Made by a program: the position numbers and the translations under genes
The notes under the pieces: model-generated
The model's input: the letters and a program-made list of their open reading frames with translations, nothing else
The model's database searches: none
What the model was told of the DNA's origin: nothing
Source: Moniliophthora roreri
Taxonomy: Eukaryota > Basidiomycota > Agaricomycetes > Agaricales > Marasmiaceae
NCBI GenBank assembly: GCA_001466705.2
Contig: LATX02000024.1
Location: 1 to 64,000 of the forward strand
Direction of reading: 5' to 3'
DNA: 64,000 bases
Shown here: positions 21,313 to 32,415 of the stretch, one piece after another
How the letters are laid out: each line of letters starts with the position of its first letter
Position numbering within the stretch: position 1 is the stretch's first letter

Positions 21313-24300
21313 TTAACACAAATTGTACTTGATTTTATACTCCAGGTATAACTCCATAGAATGTTTTAAGCCAGCTGGCTTCATCCATTGATTATGTGAC
21401 GAGTCGTACCCTTTCCAAGAAACGAGGTATTCTTTTGGAGGTTGATTCTTCCTTTTTGGTCTATGTCCGATGATGGCTTTGACTTCATATTCTTCTTGTC
21501 CTTCAACTATATCTGGGGGCGGTTCTAGAAAATTGGGTCCGTGGACGTCGGTTTCCTTGAATGGTGACAGAAGACTAGCGTGGAAAACAGGGTGAATTCT
21601 CCATTGAAATGGGAGCTTCAGCCTGTACGTCACGGGTCCTAAAACTTCTGTGATTTCGAAGGGTCCTTCGCGTTTTAGGGATAGTTTTGGAGATGGATAT
21701 CCCAGCGATAAGTTCTTCCCTTCTAGCCAGACCTTCTGACCCTTTTCGAATTTGTCTAGATCTTTTCCACTTCTCTCTTTCATTCTTCTTGCTGCAATGT
21801 CTAACAGAGCCGATGTTTCTTCTCTCAACTTCTTCAATTCAGCTACTCTTTTCTCCACAGAAGGAACGGTTGTCTTTTCGAAGACAGTGGGAAGAGGTCG
21901 AGGGTGATATCCCATCGCGAGGTAGAAAGGGGAATTCTTTGTGACTGAATGCGTTCGGGAGTTGTGTGCGAATTCGGCAAAGTGAAGGAGTTCCTTCCAC
22001 TTCGTCTGTTCCTTGGCACAAAAGAATCGAAGGAAAATTTCTACTTCTTGGTTAACTCTTTCAGTTTCTCCGTCCGTCTGAGGATGATAGGCGGTACTTA
22101 GCATTTGCTTTATTCCCAATAATTTTCCCATTTCTTTGAAGACTTTGGCTGCAAATCTCGGGTCTCTGTCCGAAATTATCTTGTCGGGTAACCCGAAGCG
22201 TTTGTAGACATGTTGAAAAAGTAATTCGGCTGTATCTGTGGCGTCGATCTTTTTGTGGCATGGAATGAAAATCACCCCCTTTGTAGCCGCATGGTCGACC
22301 ACGACCAATATTGAATCACATTCCGCTATGCTGGGTAGGTCTGTGATTAAATCCATTGATATGATTTGGAATGGTAACGCATCTTTATGCCCGCCGATCG
22401 GTTGTATAGGTGTTCGTGTTGGATGTGTGTTCACTTTCATTTGTTGGCATGCAGCGCACCCATCAACAAATGATTTGATGAATTTTGTCATTCCCGGCCA
22501 CCAGTAATCTCTTTGCACCTGATCTACTGTATTCCATTGTCCAGGGTGTCCATGAGGTAAGGCCTCGTGAATTGTTTTGGTGATTAGCCTTCGTAATACT
22601 GGGTCATTCGGGACATAGATCCTGTCTTTGTAAAACAATAGATTTCCTTCGGTTCGCCAATCTTGTAACGATGATTTAATTGGTGGTGTCCCTTTCTCGA
22701 TGAGGCTTTCTATTGTCATTTGAAGGAATTCGTCGCTTGGCAACGCCTTTTCCAACATGGTTTTGAGTTCTGTATCGATCACGTTAACAAATAACTTATC
22801 TGGTAACATGACGATGTCTTCATTGTCGTTTTCTTCTTCATCGATTAAGTCTGGTCGTCGTGACAGGGCATCCGATTGTACCATTTTCGTTCCTGGGATG
22901 TGCACCAAGCGAAGTTCGAACTGAGTCAAGTATAGACTCAGTCGAGCTTGTCGTCGGTTTAACTTCTGTGCGGTTCGAAAATAAGTCAGATTCTTGTGAT
23001 CAGATAGAACCGTCACCGGGTGAGCTCCTCCCAGGAGATAGTGTTCCCAGGCTTTCAACGCATTCGTGATAGCCAACAGCTCACGGTCGTAGATTTCGTA
23101 GTTCCGTTCGGTTGCAGTGAAGGCGTGCAAAATGTATCCACATGGATGCAGCTCGCCATCGGAACCTTGTTGTTTCAGTACCGCTCCCGTGGCCCATTTC
23201 GAGGCGTCTGCTTCGATTATGAATGGTTTTTCATCATCTGGCATCTGTAGGATTGGTCGTTGTAGGAATTTTGCCTTGAGAACATTGAAGGCGATGTCCC
23301 GTGTTTTCGTCCATTCGAATTTCACGTTTTTCTTCGTCAACTCGTGCAACGGTCGTGCCAATTCCGCATATTTTCCTATGAACTTGCGATAGAAATTCGC
23401 GAACCCAAGAAACGATCGCACACCTTTAATTGTTTTGGGTGCTTCCCAATCCTTTATTCCTGCTAGTTTCGTTTTGTCCATGGAGATATGTCCCGGTGTG
23501 ATGACCATTCCCAAAAACAGTGTCTTCGCGACTTTGAATTCACATTTCTCCGGTTTGAGGTACAGATCGTTTTCTCGTAACTGTTTCAAGACACGTTTCG
23601 TGCGAAGTCGATGGATGTTGATTTCGTCAGAGAATATCAAGATATCATCCATGTAGACCACGCACCAACCCTCATCGATGAAGTCTTTGAGGATATCATT
23701 CATGAACGCTTGAAACGTCGCCGGAGAATTCGTTAATCCAAAGAACATAACTGTGGGTTCAAAAAGGCCTCGTGGTGTTTTGAATGCTGCTTTCCATTGG
23801 TCTCCATCTTTGATCCGGATATTGTTATAGCCGTTTCGAAGGTCCAATTTCGTAAAAACTTTAGCCGTTTTCAGTTTGTCCACTAGGTCCGTGACCAATG
23901 TTAAAGGATACCGGTTTTTTATTGTTCTGTTATTCAGGTCTCGATAATCCTGACAGGGTCGCAACGCTCCGGCTTCTTTCTTGGCTACAAAGAAAAAAGG
24001 GGATGCCATTGGGGATTTCGAGGGTCGAATATATCCTTTTTGTAGATTTTCGTCCAGGAACTTGTCTTGTTCGATCTGTTCTTTCGGTGATAAAGAGTAG
24101 ATCTTACAATCTCGTGGTTTGAAATCCGGTTTGAGGTCAATGGCGTGATCATAGGGTCGGGAAGGTGGGAATCGTTCGGCTTTCTTCTTTTCGAATCGAT
24201 CCGCATAGTCGGAAAGATAGGTGGGAAGAAGCTCCTCTAGTGATTTCGTTTTGACCTCGTGAGCTTGTGCCAGTACCTGAGAAGTGGATAACTTAGCGTT

Positions 24301-24890
24301 GATTCGGATTTCATCGCTGTCTTCTTCTCCTTTGACAAAGGATCGAATCAGGACTTCGTCATCTTTGACTTTGTCTAAGATTCCTGTGTTCGAGTCTCTG
24401 GTTTCATCGAAGATTCCAACAAATGGTTTCATCGGCCGTTTAATTGTGATTTTTCGTTTTGGTCGAAAGTGGACTACTCCTGTGACCCAATCGATGTCTG
24501 GATTATGATCTTGAAGCCAAGGTAATCCCAAAATAACTCTCTCTGGTCCTAACCCCGAGATCAATAAAGTTTCCTTCATTGATTTCGCTCCGATTGTGAT
24601 ATCGATTGTGACGGAATGGGTAATCCAACCGATTTTGTTTCGAGTTCCATCAACGTTGAAGACTTTGATGGGTTTCTCCAATCTCGTCCAGGGTTTCTTT
24701 AGTTTTCGTGCTTCTTCTTCACAGATGAAACGTCCTCCGGCGCCTGAATCAATCAGGGCTTTTGTTTCGACGATTTCTGTCCCGACGTTGTATTGAATAG
24801 GAATTCGCATAGAATTTCGATTTAACTTAGCTAGTACAACGTTCGAGATCGTAATCGCAGGTGGTAAGAGCGTCGGCCTCTTCCACCTCT
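21313..24890 (-). CDS. pol: Gypsy pol polyprotein (protease, RT, RNase H, integrase, chromodomain), intact
   Basis: The open frame gives 1165 residues from the first in-frame ATG (24810) and is open further upstream into the gag 3' end, where the frame differs, so expression probably needs ribosomal frameshifting. In order: aspartic protease with ALIDSGAGGRF (about residue 18-28 from that ATG), RT with VVYMDDILIF, RNase H with IIEADASKWATGA, and the integrase zinc finger (H-x-H then CAAC). The integrase catalytic D,D,E follows (MDLITDLP, SDRDPRF, DGETERVNQE). A C-terminal chromodomain (EYLVSWKGYDSSHNQW) places the element among chromoviruses. No stop or frameshift was seen. This is the only full pol of the three copies here. 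Confidence 0.93.
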
Positions 24891-26168
24891 TTAAAAACCC
24901 TCTTTTCCCATGAGATCAAAGATCTCTTCTTGCTCTCCTTCTCCTTGTTCGGCAATGAGCGCGCGGATCTTGGTAAAAGCTTCTCGTGGTGAGAGCTTTT
25001 TGGGTTCATACTTCGGCGGCGGGGTTTGTTGTGTTTGTCCTTTGAGGGGACAATCTCGTGAGACGTGACCGGTCTTTGCACAACGGAAACACTTCCCTGC
25101 AGCCATGTAGTCCTTCCTGTCAGATTCGGACAATAGTCGTCCGACTATAATTTCCTTCTCCTTTCGAGTGATCTTTGGTTTAATCAGCTCTCTCTTTTTC
25201 CTATTGGCCATGACCAACTTGTATTGGTTGTCGTACTTGATTGCTAATTTGTACCATTCGTCCAGGGTTTCGGGTTCTCCGTCTGTTCGGAGCATGATCT
25301 TGGTTTGTAAGGATTCTGGGAGTCCTTCCCTAAAAAATCTCATGAGAGCTTCATCGTCGTACTTGGTGTCCATCGCGATAAGGCGGAATCGATTAACGTA
25401 TTCGTCGGCCCTATCCGTCATTCTGATCTGTTCGATCTTGGCTTGTGCTTCTCTGACAACGTTGACGGGTTGCCATTCTGCTCGGAATCTTTGTTTGAAA
25501 TTACTCCAAGTTTCTTCGGCAGCTTTCTTCTTCTCTTCGGGGTCATCGTCTTCGGGGAAGAGCTTCATTGTCTCCCTTTGCTTCCATTCACTGGTATTTC
25601 CCTTGACCAGCGACAGCAGAAGCATCTTCTTCTTCTCATCGGTGTTCGCCTTGACTGGATTCATCGCGAAATAGAGTTCGAGATCGAGAAGGAAGCGGCG
25701 GGTATCGGATTGTTTGCCTAAAAAGGGGTCCGGGGTCGGCCCTTTACTAGCTTTGTCCTTCTTGTCGTCAATTGTCTGGAGCACGGCTGTGGAAATGGTC
25801 CGGGCCCATTGTTCGTCGGTATCGTCATGTTCTACTTTTGGTTTGACGTCTGAGGCAGCAGCAGCGCTTCCACTAGGAGTCGTCATTTCTGGAGTCGGGG
25901 TATGGAAAATATTTCGGTATTCGTCAAATGGATCGGTTTCAGAAGACTTAGCTTTGATTTCTGTTCTTTCTGTTTGGAGACTTTCGACTGCTCCTCTCCG
26001 TTGGCTACGAGTAATTCGGCGCGGAGTCTGTTCGGGATCGGGGTTCAATAGCTGATTGGCTACTTCGAGTTGATCGTCGAGATCTGCTTCTTCGGCTGCC
26101 GTAAAGGGAGCCCTCGGGGGAGTCGTGTTTCGATAAGCGGTGGTGCCTAGACCTGAGCAGGTCGGCAA
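24891..26168 (-). CDS. gag: Gypsy gag, 425 aa, with CCHC zinc knuckle
   Basis: ATG at 26168, shortly after the primer-binding site. The middle part (about residues 130-290) has the helical capsid-like region typical of fungal Ty3/gypsy gag proteins. The zinc knuckle CFRCAKTGHVSRDC (C-x2-C-x4-H-x4-C) lies near residue 360 and is the nucleic-acid-binding nucleocapsid part. The C-terminus is acidic (GEGEQEEIFDLMGKEGF). Pol follows in a different frame. The first ~220 residues are repeated beyond the N at 26262. Confidence 0.9.
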   Translation of the reverse strand: MPTCSGLGTTAYRNTTPPRAPFTAAEEADLDDQLEVANQLLNPDPEQTPRRITRSQRRGAVESLQTERTEIKAKSSETDPFDEYRNIFHTPTPEMTTPSGSAAAASDVKPKVEHDDTDEQWARTISTAVLQTIDDKKDKASKGPTPDPFLGKQSDTRRFLLDLELYFAMNPVKANTDEKKKMLLLSLVKGNTSEWKQRETMKLFPEDDDPEEKKKAAEETWSNFKQRFRAEWQPVNVVREAQAKIEQIRMTDRADEYVNRFRLIAMDTKYDDEALMRFFREGLPESLQTKIMLRTDGEPETLDEWYKLAIKYDNQYKLVMANRKKRELIKPKITRKEKEIIVGRLLSESDRKDYMAAGKCFRCAKTGHVSRDCPLKGQTQQTPPPKYEPKKLSPREAFTKIRALIAEQGEGEQEEIFDLMGKEGF

Positions 26169-26171
26169 CGA

Positions 26172-26183
26172 TCAGCTTGACCT
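26172..26183 (-). promoter_or_regulatory. Self-priming primer-binding site
   Basis: Read on the minus strand, AGGTCAAGCTGA lies two bases after the 5' LTR. No match to the usual tRNA 3' ends (TGG...) is seen. It is a perfect 12-base complement to TCAGCTTGACCT in the LTR (19405-19394), about 31 bases after a TATA-like box. This is the arrangement of the self-primed Tf1/sushi group, where the 5' end of the mRNA folds back to prime reverse transcription. Confidence 0.75.
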
Positions 26184-26185
26184 TT

Positions 26186-26261
26186 TGTTACGTTACTTGC
26201 GCAGCAACGACAACAACTCAACACCGCTTATGACGTAGCGGCGCTAAATTGACAAAAGAGA
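26186..26261 (-). repeat. Gypsy 5' LTR fragment, cut off at the N
   Basis: The first 76 bases of the LTR, nearly identical to 19237-19311. This is the 5' LTR of the element at 19237-26261. Its remainder and the right-hand target duplication are lost at the N. Confidence 0.85.
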
Positions 26262-26262
26262 N
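26262..26262. other. Assembly junction (single N)
   Basis: Beyond it the gag sequence restarts at the equivalent of 25520. Confidence 0.85.
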
Positions 26263-26914
26263 CGGCAGCTTTCTTCTTCTCTTCGGGGTCATCGTCTTCG
26301 GGGAAGAGCTTCATCGTCTCCCTTTGCTTCCATTCACTGGTATTTCCCTTGACCAGCGACAGCAGAAGCATCTTCTTCTTCTCATCGGTGTTCGCCTTGA
26401 CTGGATTCATCGCGAAATAGAGTTCGAGATCGAGAAGGAAGCGGCGGGTATCGGATTGTTTGCCTAAAAAGGGGTCCGGGGTCGGCCCTTTACTAGCTTT
26501 GTCCTTCTTGTCGTCAATTGTCTGGAGCATGGCTGTGGAAATGGTCCGGGCCCATTGTTCGTCGGTATCGTCATGTTCTACTTTTGGTTTGACGTCTGAG
26601 GCAGCAGCAGCGCTTCCACTAGGAGTCGTCATTTCTGGAGTCGGGGTATGGAAAATATTTCGGTATTCGTCAAATGGATCGGTTTCAGAAGACTTAGCTT
26701 TGATTTCTGTTCTTTCTGTTTGGAGACTTTCGACTGCTCCTCTCCGTTGGCTACGAGTAATTCGGCGCGGAGTCTGTTCGGGATCGGGGTTCAATAGCTG
26801 ATTGGCTACTTCGAGTTGATCGTCGAGATCTGCTTCTTCGGCTGCCGTAAAGGGAGCCCTCGGGGGAGTCGTGTTTCGATAAGCGGTGGTGCCTAGACCT
26901 GAGCAGGTCGGCAA
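26263..26914 (-). pseudogene. Duplicated 5' part of gag
   Basis: Near-identical repeat of 25520-26168 (offset 746), ending at the N in the middle of gag. One visible coding difference is a Met for Val around residue 131. A second primer-binding site follows at 26918-26929. This is probably a second allele or copy joined by the assembler, with its own complete 5' LTR. Confidence 0.85.
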
Positions 26915-26931
26915 CGATCAGCTTGACCTTT

Positions 26932-27559
26932 TGTTACGTTACTTGCGCAGCAACGACAACAACCTTAACAACCGTAATGACGTAACGGCGCTTAGGTCGA
27001 CAAAAAGTACAAGTTTGAGTTTTGAGTTCCTCAACTAGCGTTGAAGTTCTCAGAGTTCGGTCGAGATGAGCAAGATGTCCAAAAGGTTAACTAGGTCAAG
27101 CTGGATTAGCTTAGACCTGCAAACTATCTACTTATACAACGATTGTAGTCTACTAATTCCATACAAACTGCAAGGTCGACATCGTTTGTTTAGTAAACAG
27201 AGTGTCCCTTTGTCGTCATGATAAATAGAAACATGACATCAGAAGTGATGTCGAGGAAGTAAAAATAAATATTATGATACAATAAGCGACGTCAGAAGTG
27301 ACATCGCATCATCAAAGAAAAAGAAAGAAACGAATAGAATAATGATATCATCTCGATGTCATTGCTGACGTAGTGATGACATCTTAAATAAGAAGATAAG
27401 CATGAAGTCGGAAAAGGGAACTGGGAATGTGGATGTGTCCAGATGTCAATGAGAAGCATAGATAGAAAGGAGAAAACTAGCGCTTGAGAGCGCTAAAGTG
27501 TCAAAGCAAGAAATAAGAAAAGAGAAAAAAAGATCGTCTGTACCTGTCCGACTGTAACA
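26932..27559 (-). repeat. Gypsy 5' LTR, complete, 628 bp
   Basis: TG/CA ends. It resembles the LTR at 9676-10301 more than the one at 19237. The self-priming complement is 11 of 12 bases here (27093-27103), a small decay relative to the other copies. No matching 5-base duplication could be found between its right flank and the left flank of the LTR at 9676, so the two cannot be shown to bound one insertion. Confidence 0.9.
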
Positions 27560-27578
27560 TTGAAACTCTTGCTCATAA

Positions 27579-27706
27579 CGACTGACTCTCGAGAACTTTA
27601 GTGAAAGCTAAAGAACTCAAAACTCAAACTCGACTTTTGTCAACTTAGCGCCGCTACGTCATAGTGGTTGTTGAGTTGTTGTTGTTGCTGCGCAAGTAAC
27701 GTAACA
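27579..27706 (+). repeat. Inverted fragment of the same LTR
   Basis: Reverse complement of the first ~130 bases of the LTR, ending at GTAACA (27706). It lies only ~20 bases beyond a complete LTR in the opposite orientation, forming a large inverted repeat. Confidence 0.8.
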
Positions 27707-28164
27707 ACGTGAGCAACGATCTGTCACGTCAGTTAAGAAGCTATGGACCCATGACCTGTTCAAAACCACTATTTCCAGCTTGCTGGAGGGGAACACTCAC
27801 AAAGTCTTTTTCCTGCAAGTATACAATGCACAAAGTGATTTGAATCGTTATTCTATGTGCCACTGTCAAGAATTATGAAAACACACCTATCAAAATGTAA
27901 TAAAGATCTACTCTTCATTCTGTGCCTTGTCTGGAAGTGAATAAGCAGAGCAGAGAAGAAGTGGAAGAAGTGCGTTCACCCCCAACACACTCCCCACCTT
28001 CTTGCCTCTTTCAATAATTATTTTTCAGAATTGCTGATTTGTGATTGAATTATTTGTTGTTTTAATATCTAATTTTACATGAATGACATCTCACTTTCTT
28101 ATCTCTCTTTATCTTGACAGCTGTCCACGTTCGGGCCCTTCCAAGGTGGACTAATCGACTATGG

Positions 28165-28320
28165 CCTCATTTAATAAGACATATAAGAAAAATGGAGCTA
28201 GGAATGTGGACTTGTCCAGATGTTAATGGAAAGCATATAATGATTGTTCAGCGCTTAAATAACAAAAAAGGAAAATAAAGTCTGTGAGGGTGGAAAATTG
28301 TAACAAGTTGTATCATCTTT
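28165..28320 (-). repeat. Decayed LTR relic
   Basis: Diverged match to the end of the gypsy LTR: a TTTAATAAGA...GGAATGTGGACTTGTCCAGATG segment, then TTCAGCGCTTAAAT, and a terminal TTGTAACA. Older than the LTRs to its left. Confidence 0.5.
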
Positions 28321-28654
28321 ATACTTTTTCCTGAATTATTTCATTCATACTGAATTAGAGCTGGAAAATGTACTGTATAATAGGTATGGCCATACAGTTT
28401 GACAGGTGCAGGCAGGTAACAGGTGTACACATACAGCTCATATAGTTCATTATTGAGAAGGCCAATGATTATAGTATGGGCTGTAATATGGCCATACTAT
28501 GGGATATGGGCAGAGGAAGTGAAGTTCAGTCACAGTTTTAGAGAGTACAACATATGGAGAATGTAGACCAAACCTTTCAGGAAGACCTTGCTTGTTACAG
28601 ATTTTTCTTCTCTTCGCTGCAGACTTTCTTCCACAGACTTTTTTATTTATTAGA

Positions 28655-29080
28655 CATGTATACATCTCACCCCATGCTTCTCATTGACATCTGGACTAAT
28701 ACACCTTTCCAGTTCCCCTTTCCATCTATCTAATCTATTTCCTCTTATCTATTACATCATAGTGACTTCATCTCATTCTTTTGACTTCTCTAAGATTCTT
28801 TCGCTTAGTAAACCTTTAGTTCCATAGCATTCCAAGACATTCTCCCTAGTACAAATGAGTAGATACAAGGGATGTATAAAGGTAGTTAGAATACAGTCAT
28901 AGCTCTCCAGCTTGACCTGGTTAAATCCATCTCTTATCTTGCAAGCCAACAACTGAACTCACGATGATTAGCAGAAGGTTCTACCTACTGTTAGGTTGTC
29001 AAAACTCAAACTTGAACCTTGTATTCGACATCACTTTGCTTAGTGGTGTTGAAGTAGTTGTCATTGCTGGCAAATGGTGA
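28655..29080 (+). repeat. Decayed LTR relic, inverted
   Basis: Diverged reverse-complement match to most of the LTR. It begins with TGCTTCTCATTGACATCTGG and passes through the AGCTTGACCTGGTTAA segment. The end is near GTAGTTGTCATTGCTGG. Borders are approximate. Confidence 0.5.
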
Positions 29081-29569
29081 CAAAACTGCAACAGGAGAGC
29101 ACTAGAGGAGTATAATTTGGAGTCCAAGCAGGTCAGGACTTCAAACATGAACTAAATTCCAATTTGACATACCCTCCAAGCATATCAGGCAGGCCTGTCC
29201 TTATTCCCATTGTTGTTCAAGCTTGGTTCAAGCTGCAAGTCTCTGCATCCTTGTAGTCAAGAGTGAGTGATTCCAAATTTAGTCATTAAAGTGTAGCTAA
29301 TTTCAAATCAGTGCAATTATCTGAGTCATTTTTAGGACATATCTTTGTGTATTGGTCCAATAAGGCTGAATATCCCCCCACTGACGAGGAACAGTCGGGA
29401 CTTTGTCGACGTGTCATCATTTCCCGACCGTTCCCATGACTGGCATCCCTCTCATATGGTGCTGGAGTTGCTCAAGAGTCAGTCCGACTACAACTGATCA
29501 CTTCAAAGTCTGCTATTTTTCAAGTGCCTTCAGCAACAAGCCAAGAGCTCTCAACTTGTGAACGACACC

Positions 29570-29737
29570 CGTATTACGCCCGTATACGGCCGTCTATGGT
29601 ACGGGTTGTTACGGGGTCAGCCGTCCCGTACCCGTACCGTATATCTGAAGGGACGACAACTTGATACGGATACGGGACGGGACCCGTAGTATGGGACCCG
29701 TCAACTGTACTATATATGGCCACGGTTGCCAGCCCTA
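29570..29737. mobile_element. Probable remnant of a hAT-type MITE
   Basis: A compact GC-rich block of permuted CCCGTA/TACGGG words in otherwise AT-rich DNA. It ends GGTTGCCAGCCCTA, whose complement TAGGGCTGGCAACC resembles hAT-family termini. No matching left end or target duplication was found, so it looks 5'-truncated. Confidence 0.4.
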
Positions 29738-30095
29738 TACTGAATAAACAAGTGCTAAATTTTCCGAGTATCATGCAGTTAAACACTACAAAAGGGCTTA
29801 CAATTTGTTCCAAAACCTTAGTACCCAGCTCCTCTCATGGATCGAAAGTGGCAGCGGAATCATCCTCTTGACCATCCTGACTTAGGCCTTCGAACTCGCG
29901 CCAGTAAAAGGATGAAGCGGACAAGATTCGGAGATGTGGGAAGTTTACACCTTTTGAAGCTCCGGAGTGTCGTTATCCTTGGCAAGGTCGCAAGGTCAGG
30001 GGGTCGCAAGGTCAGGGGGGTTGACCGACCCAGCGTCTCTGACCTTCCGACGTTGCGGAATTCCGGTGGAATTCCACTGACCTTACCAACACTGC

Positions 30096-30194
30096 CTCTA
30101 CCACCATCATCGTGCGGACCGTTTTCAAGGCAGAAGCTGTCATAGACTCATATTTGTGGTATTGTTCATGGAAAGTGTCTGTTATGCGGTGCGT
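30096..30194. repeat. 99-bp direct repeat, left copy
   Basis: Matches 32854-32952 with only a few substitutions. The minus strand is open in both copies (around YHKYES...SALKTVRTMMVVE), so this may be a piece of an old coding exon. The two copies bracket the first P450 gene. Confidence 0.75.
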
Positions 30195-30477
30195 TCCTGG
30201 AGTGTTGGGTGCAATGTCATTCAGGTTGGAAATATAAGGCGTGAGCTGAGCACGAGTCAATACGAGATTCAATTCCTTACTCTAACAGAGGTCATAGAAC
30301 TGATACTCTTGAGTGGATTGAGAAACGGACTCCCATTATGGGAGGATTGAACAAGCGCCCGTCACAGTCCGGTCACGTAATTTACCGACTAGCGGCATAT
30401 CGCTCGGATTTCAAAGATTTTAACCATACTGATACAAGCGGTAATACAGATACGTTTCTACACACAAAGAGCCACAC

Positions 30478-32415
30478 CTAAGCTACAGGTAACAAACCCG
30501 GCGCTCTTACAGTAATTTTACACGGGAACGGTTTCAAATGCCTGCAATTCTTACATTTAGAACCAAAGCCAATATCTCAGAAGAATGACTCACGAAGTAA
30601 CATTACCATGGAATTCCAACGGCGGCTCCACGACATTCCCTTTCTCATCCACCTCTTTCTCCAGGTTGAACACCGCAAGAATGTTTGCAATGGTCAGGAA
30701 AAGCGATCGTTCAGCAAGGTGCTGGCCTGGGCACACACGCCTCCCGAAACCAAAGACAAACTTGAACGGGTCAATTTGGGGATTGTCACCGAGGTGACGA
30801 TCAGGATTGAATTCGTCCGGGTTGGGGAAAACTTCCGGATCGTGGTTTATAGCCCTTTGTAATATACTGTCAGTTCGTAAAGTTGAATGGTACTGTGTAC
30901 AACATACATACCAGATGTTAGCCATGACCGTCGCGCCTTTAGGAATGTGATACCCCTCGTATACATCATCTTCCATTACCCGGTGCTGCAGACCTGAATA
31001 GGAGTTTTATTTAATTTAGGAAAAATGATTGAAAGAGGCGAATAGCGTACCAAGAGGTGCTACCGGGTACCACCTGATAACCTCCTTGATGAGAGCAACA
31101 ACATAGGGCAACGCTTCCTCGTCATCGGGAGTCGGAAGTCGCGAGCCAGCCGTGAGCTTGTCTATATCGGCTTGCGCCCGCTTTTGAACTTCGGGGTACA
31201 TCTCCATTACATAGAAAAACGACGTCATGGCTGATACAGTCTGTGGGCGAAGGTCAGCGTGTTACTGAGGTAGTACATTCGGGATGACGTGTACCGTATC
31301 AGCACCTCCGACATACAGGGCAACTGCGACCCATTTCAAAATATCTTGATCTTCTTCTTCAGGGATACTTCCGTCTTCAGGGCGCAGGAAACGGGAGACA
31401 AAAGAGTCGGTGTAGTTTCCCGAGTCCTACTACAAAGTGAGCGTTGGTTAAAAAGACACAGGTGTTTAAAACGCACAATAAGATTCTTCGACCACTGGAA
31501 GGGAATTAGCTCCGTTCGAGCCTCATCAAGCTCTACAGCTACTTGCTTGAATTCGGTGAACGGGAACCACGACGGGAAGAACCGCACTAAGCGATAACTA
31601 TAATTAGATGATTTTGCAAGACAGAGCAACAAAACGAACGGAACGGGAAAAATTCCACCGGCATTGGTCTCGTCAGGCGTGATGCTGAAACTTGGAAAGC
31701 CCGTTCAACCAATTGAATGAAGTCGTCGTTATCTGATGTCACTTCGTAGCCATATGTAACCTTTAGAATTAGCGACCCAGCGTTCCTTGATGGGTGATAA
31801 GTATCACACAATTCTACCAGGCTTGTACGAAAACTCACCTTCTAAGGTGCGGAATGAAATCCTTTGGAGCATCTGCCAAACTGCGCAGCAAGATATTCAC
31901 TTCCCGTGTTTGTAGAGGTTGATATCCCTGTACGGCTCTTGGGCTGAGTCCCGAGTGCATCATCTTCCTGTAGATACGAAACCTGGGATGGTTGAATGGA
32001 ATCCTAAAGACACCTTGGTTTCTCTTCACCACTTTGTCCAAAAACACAGAGCGAGGTCTGTCAGAATAGGTGTTTGAGCGAGATTCAAGGAGATTGAGTG
32101 CGGATTTGGCATTGTTGAGAATGATAATGTACCGGTCGAAAAGGCGAAGGTGAAAAACAGGGCCTTTGTAGGTTGTTTTGGTGAGTGTTCTATGCCTTCG
32201 GAATATCAAAACCCACCGTAAATTTTGGCCCACTGTGCATAAGTTCGATAGTTCTGCCGCTTGGGCATATCACGATAGTTTCCGCTGATCCAATGCTGGG
32301 GTGGGGAAGGTGGCAGAGGCAGAGCTGGTCGACGAGTGAGGTAGATGAATCCAACGAACGACAGCGTAAGTGCAGCCACGAGCTTCAAGGCGTCCATAGC
32401 GGAGAGATCGAACAT
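30478..32415 (-). CDS. Cytochrome P450 monooxygenase (A)
   Basis: A multi-exon gene with short introns. The N-terminus (ATG at 32415) has a membrane anchor (KLVAALTLSFVGFIYLT) followed by a Pro-rich hinge (PALPLPPSPP), which points to the endoplasmic reticulum. Marks of the family in order: I-helix region ALYVGGADT (near 31310), the ExxR box KEVIRW (about 31080), the PDRHL segment, and the haem loop FGFGRRVCPGQHLAE (about 30715-30760) with its Cys ligand. The last exon joins across a small intron near 30550-30590 and ends at 30478. All exons look intact. It resembles the large agaricomycete P450 group often annotated as O-methylsterigmatocystin oxidoreductase-like. The substrate is unknown. 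Confidence 0.9.

Noticed and set aside
9676..27559. A single intact gypsy insertion bounded by the LTRs at 9676 and 26932
   Set aside because: No shared 5-base target duplication at the outer edges, and several N joins and repeated pol and gag segments lie between.
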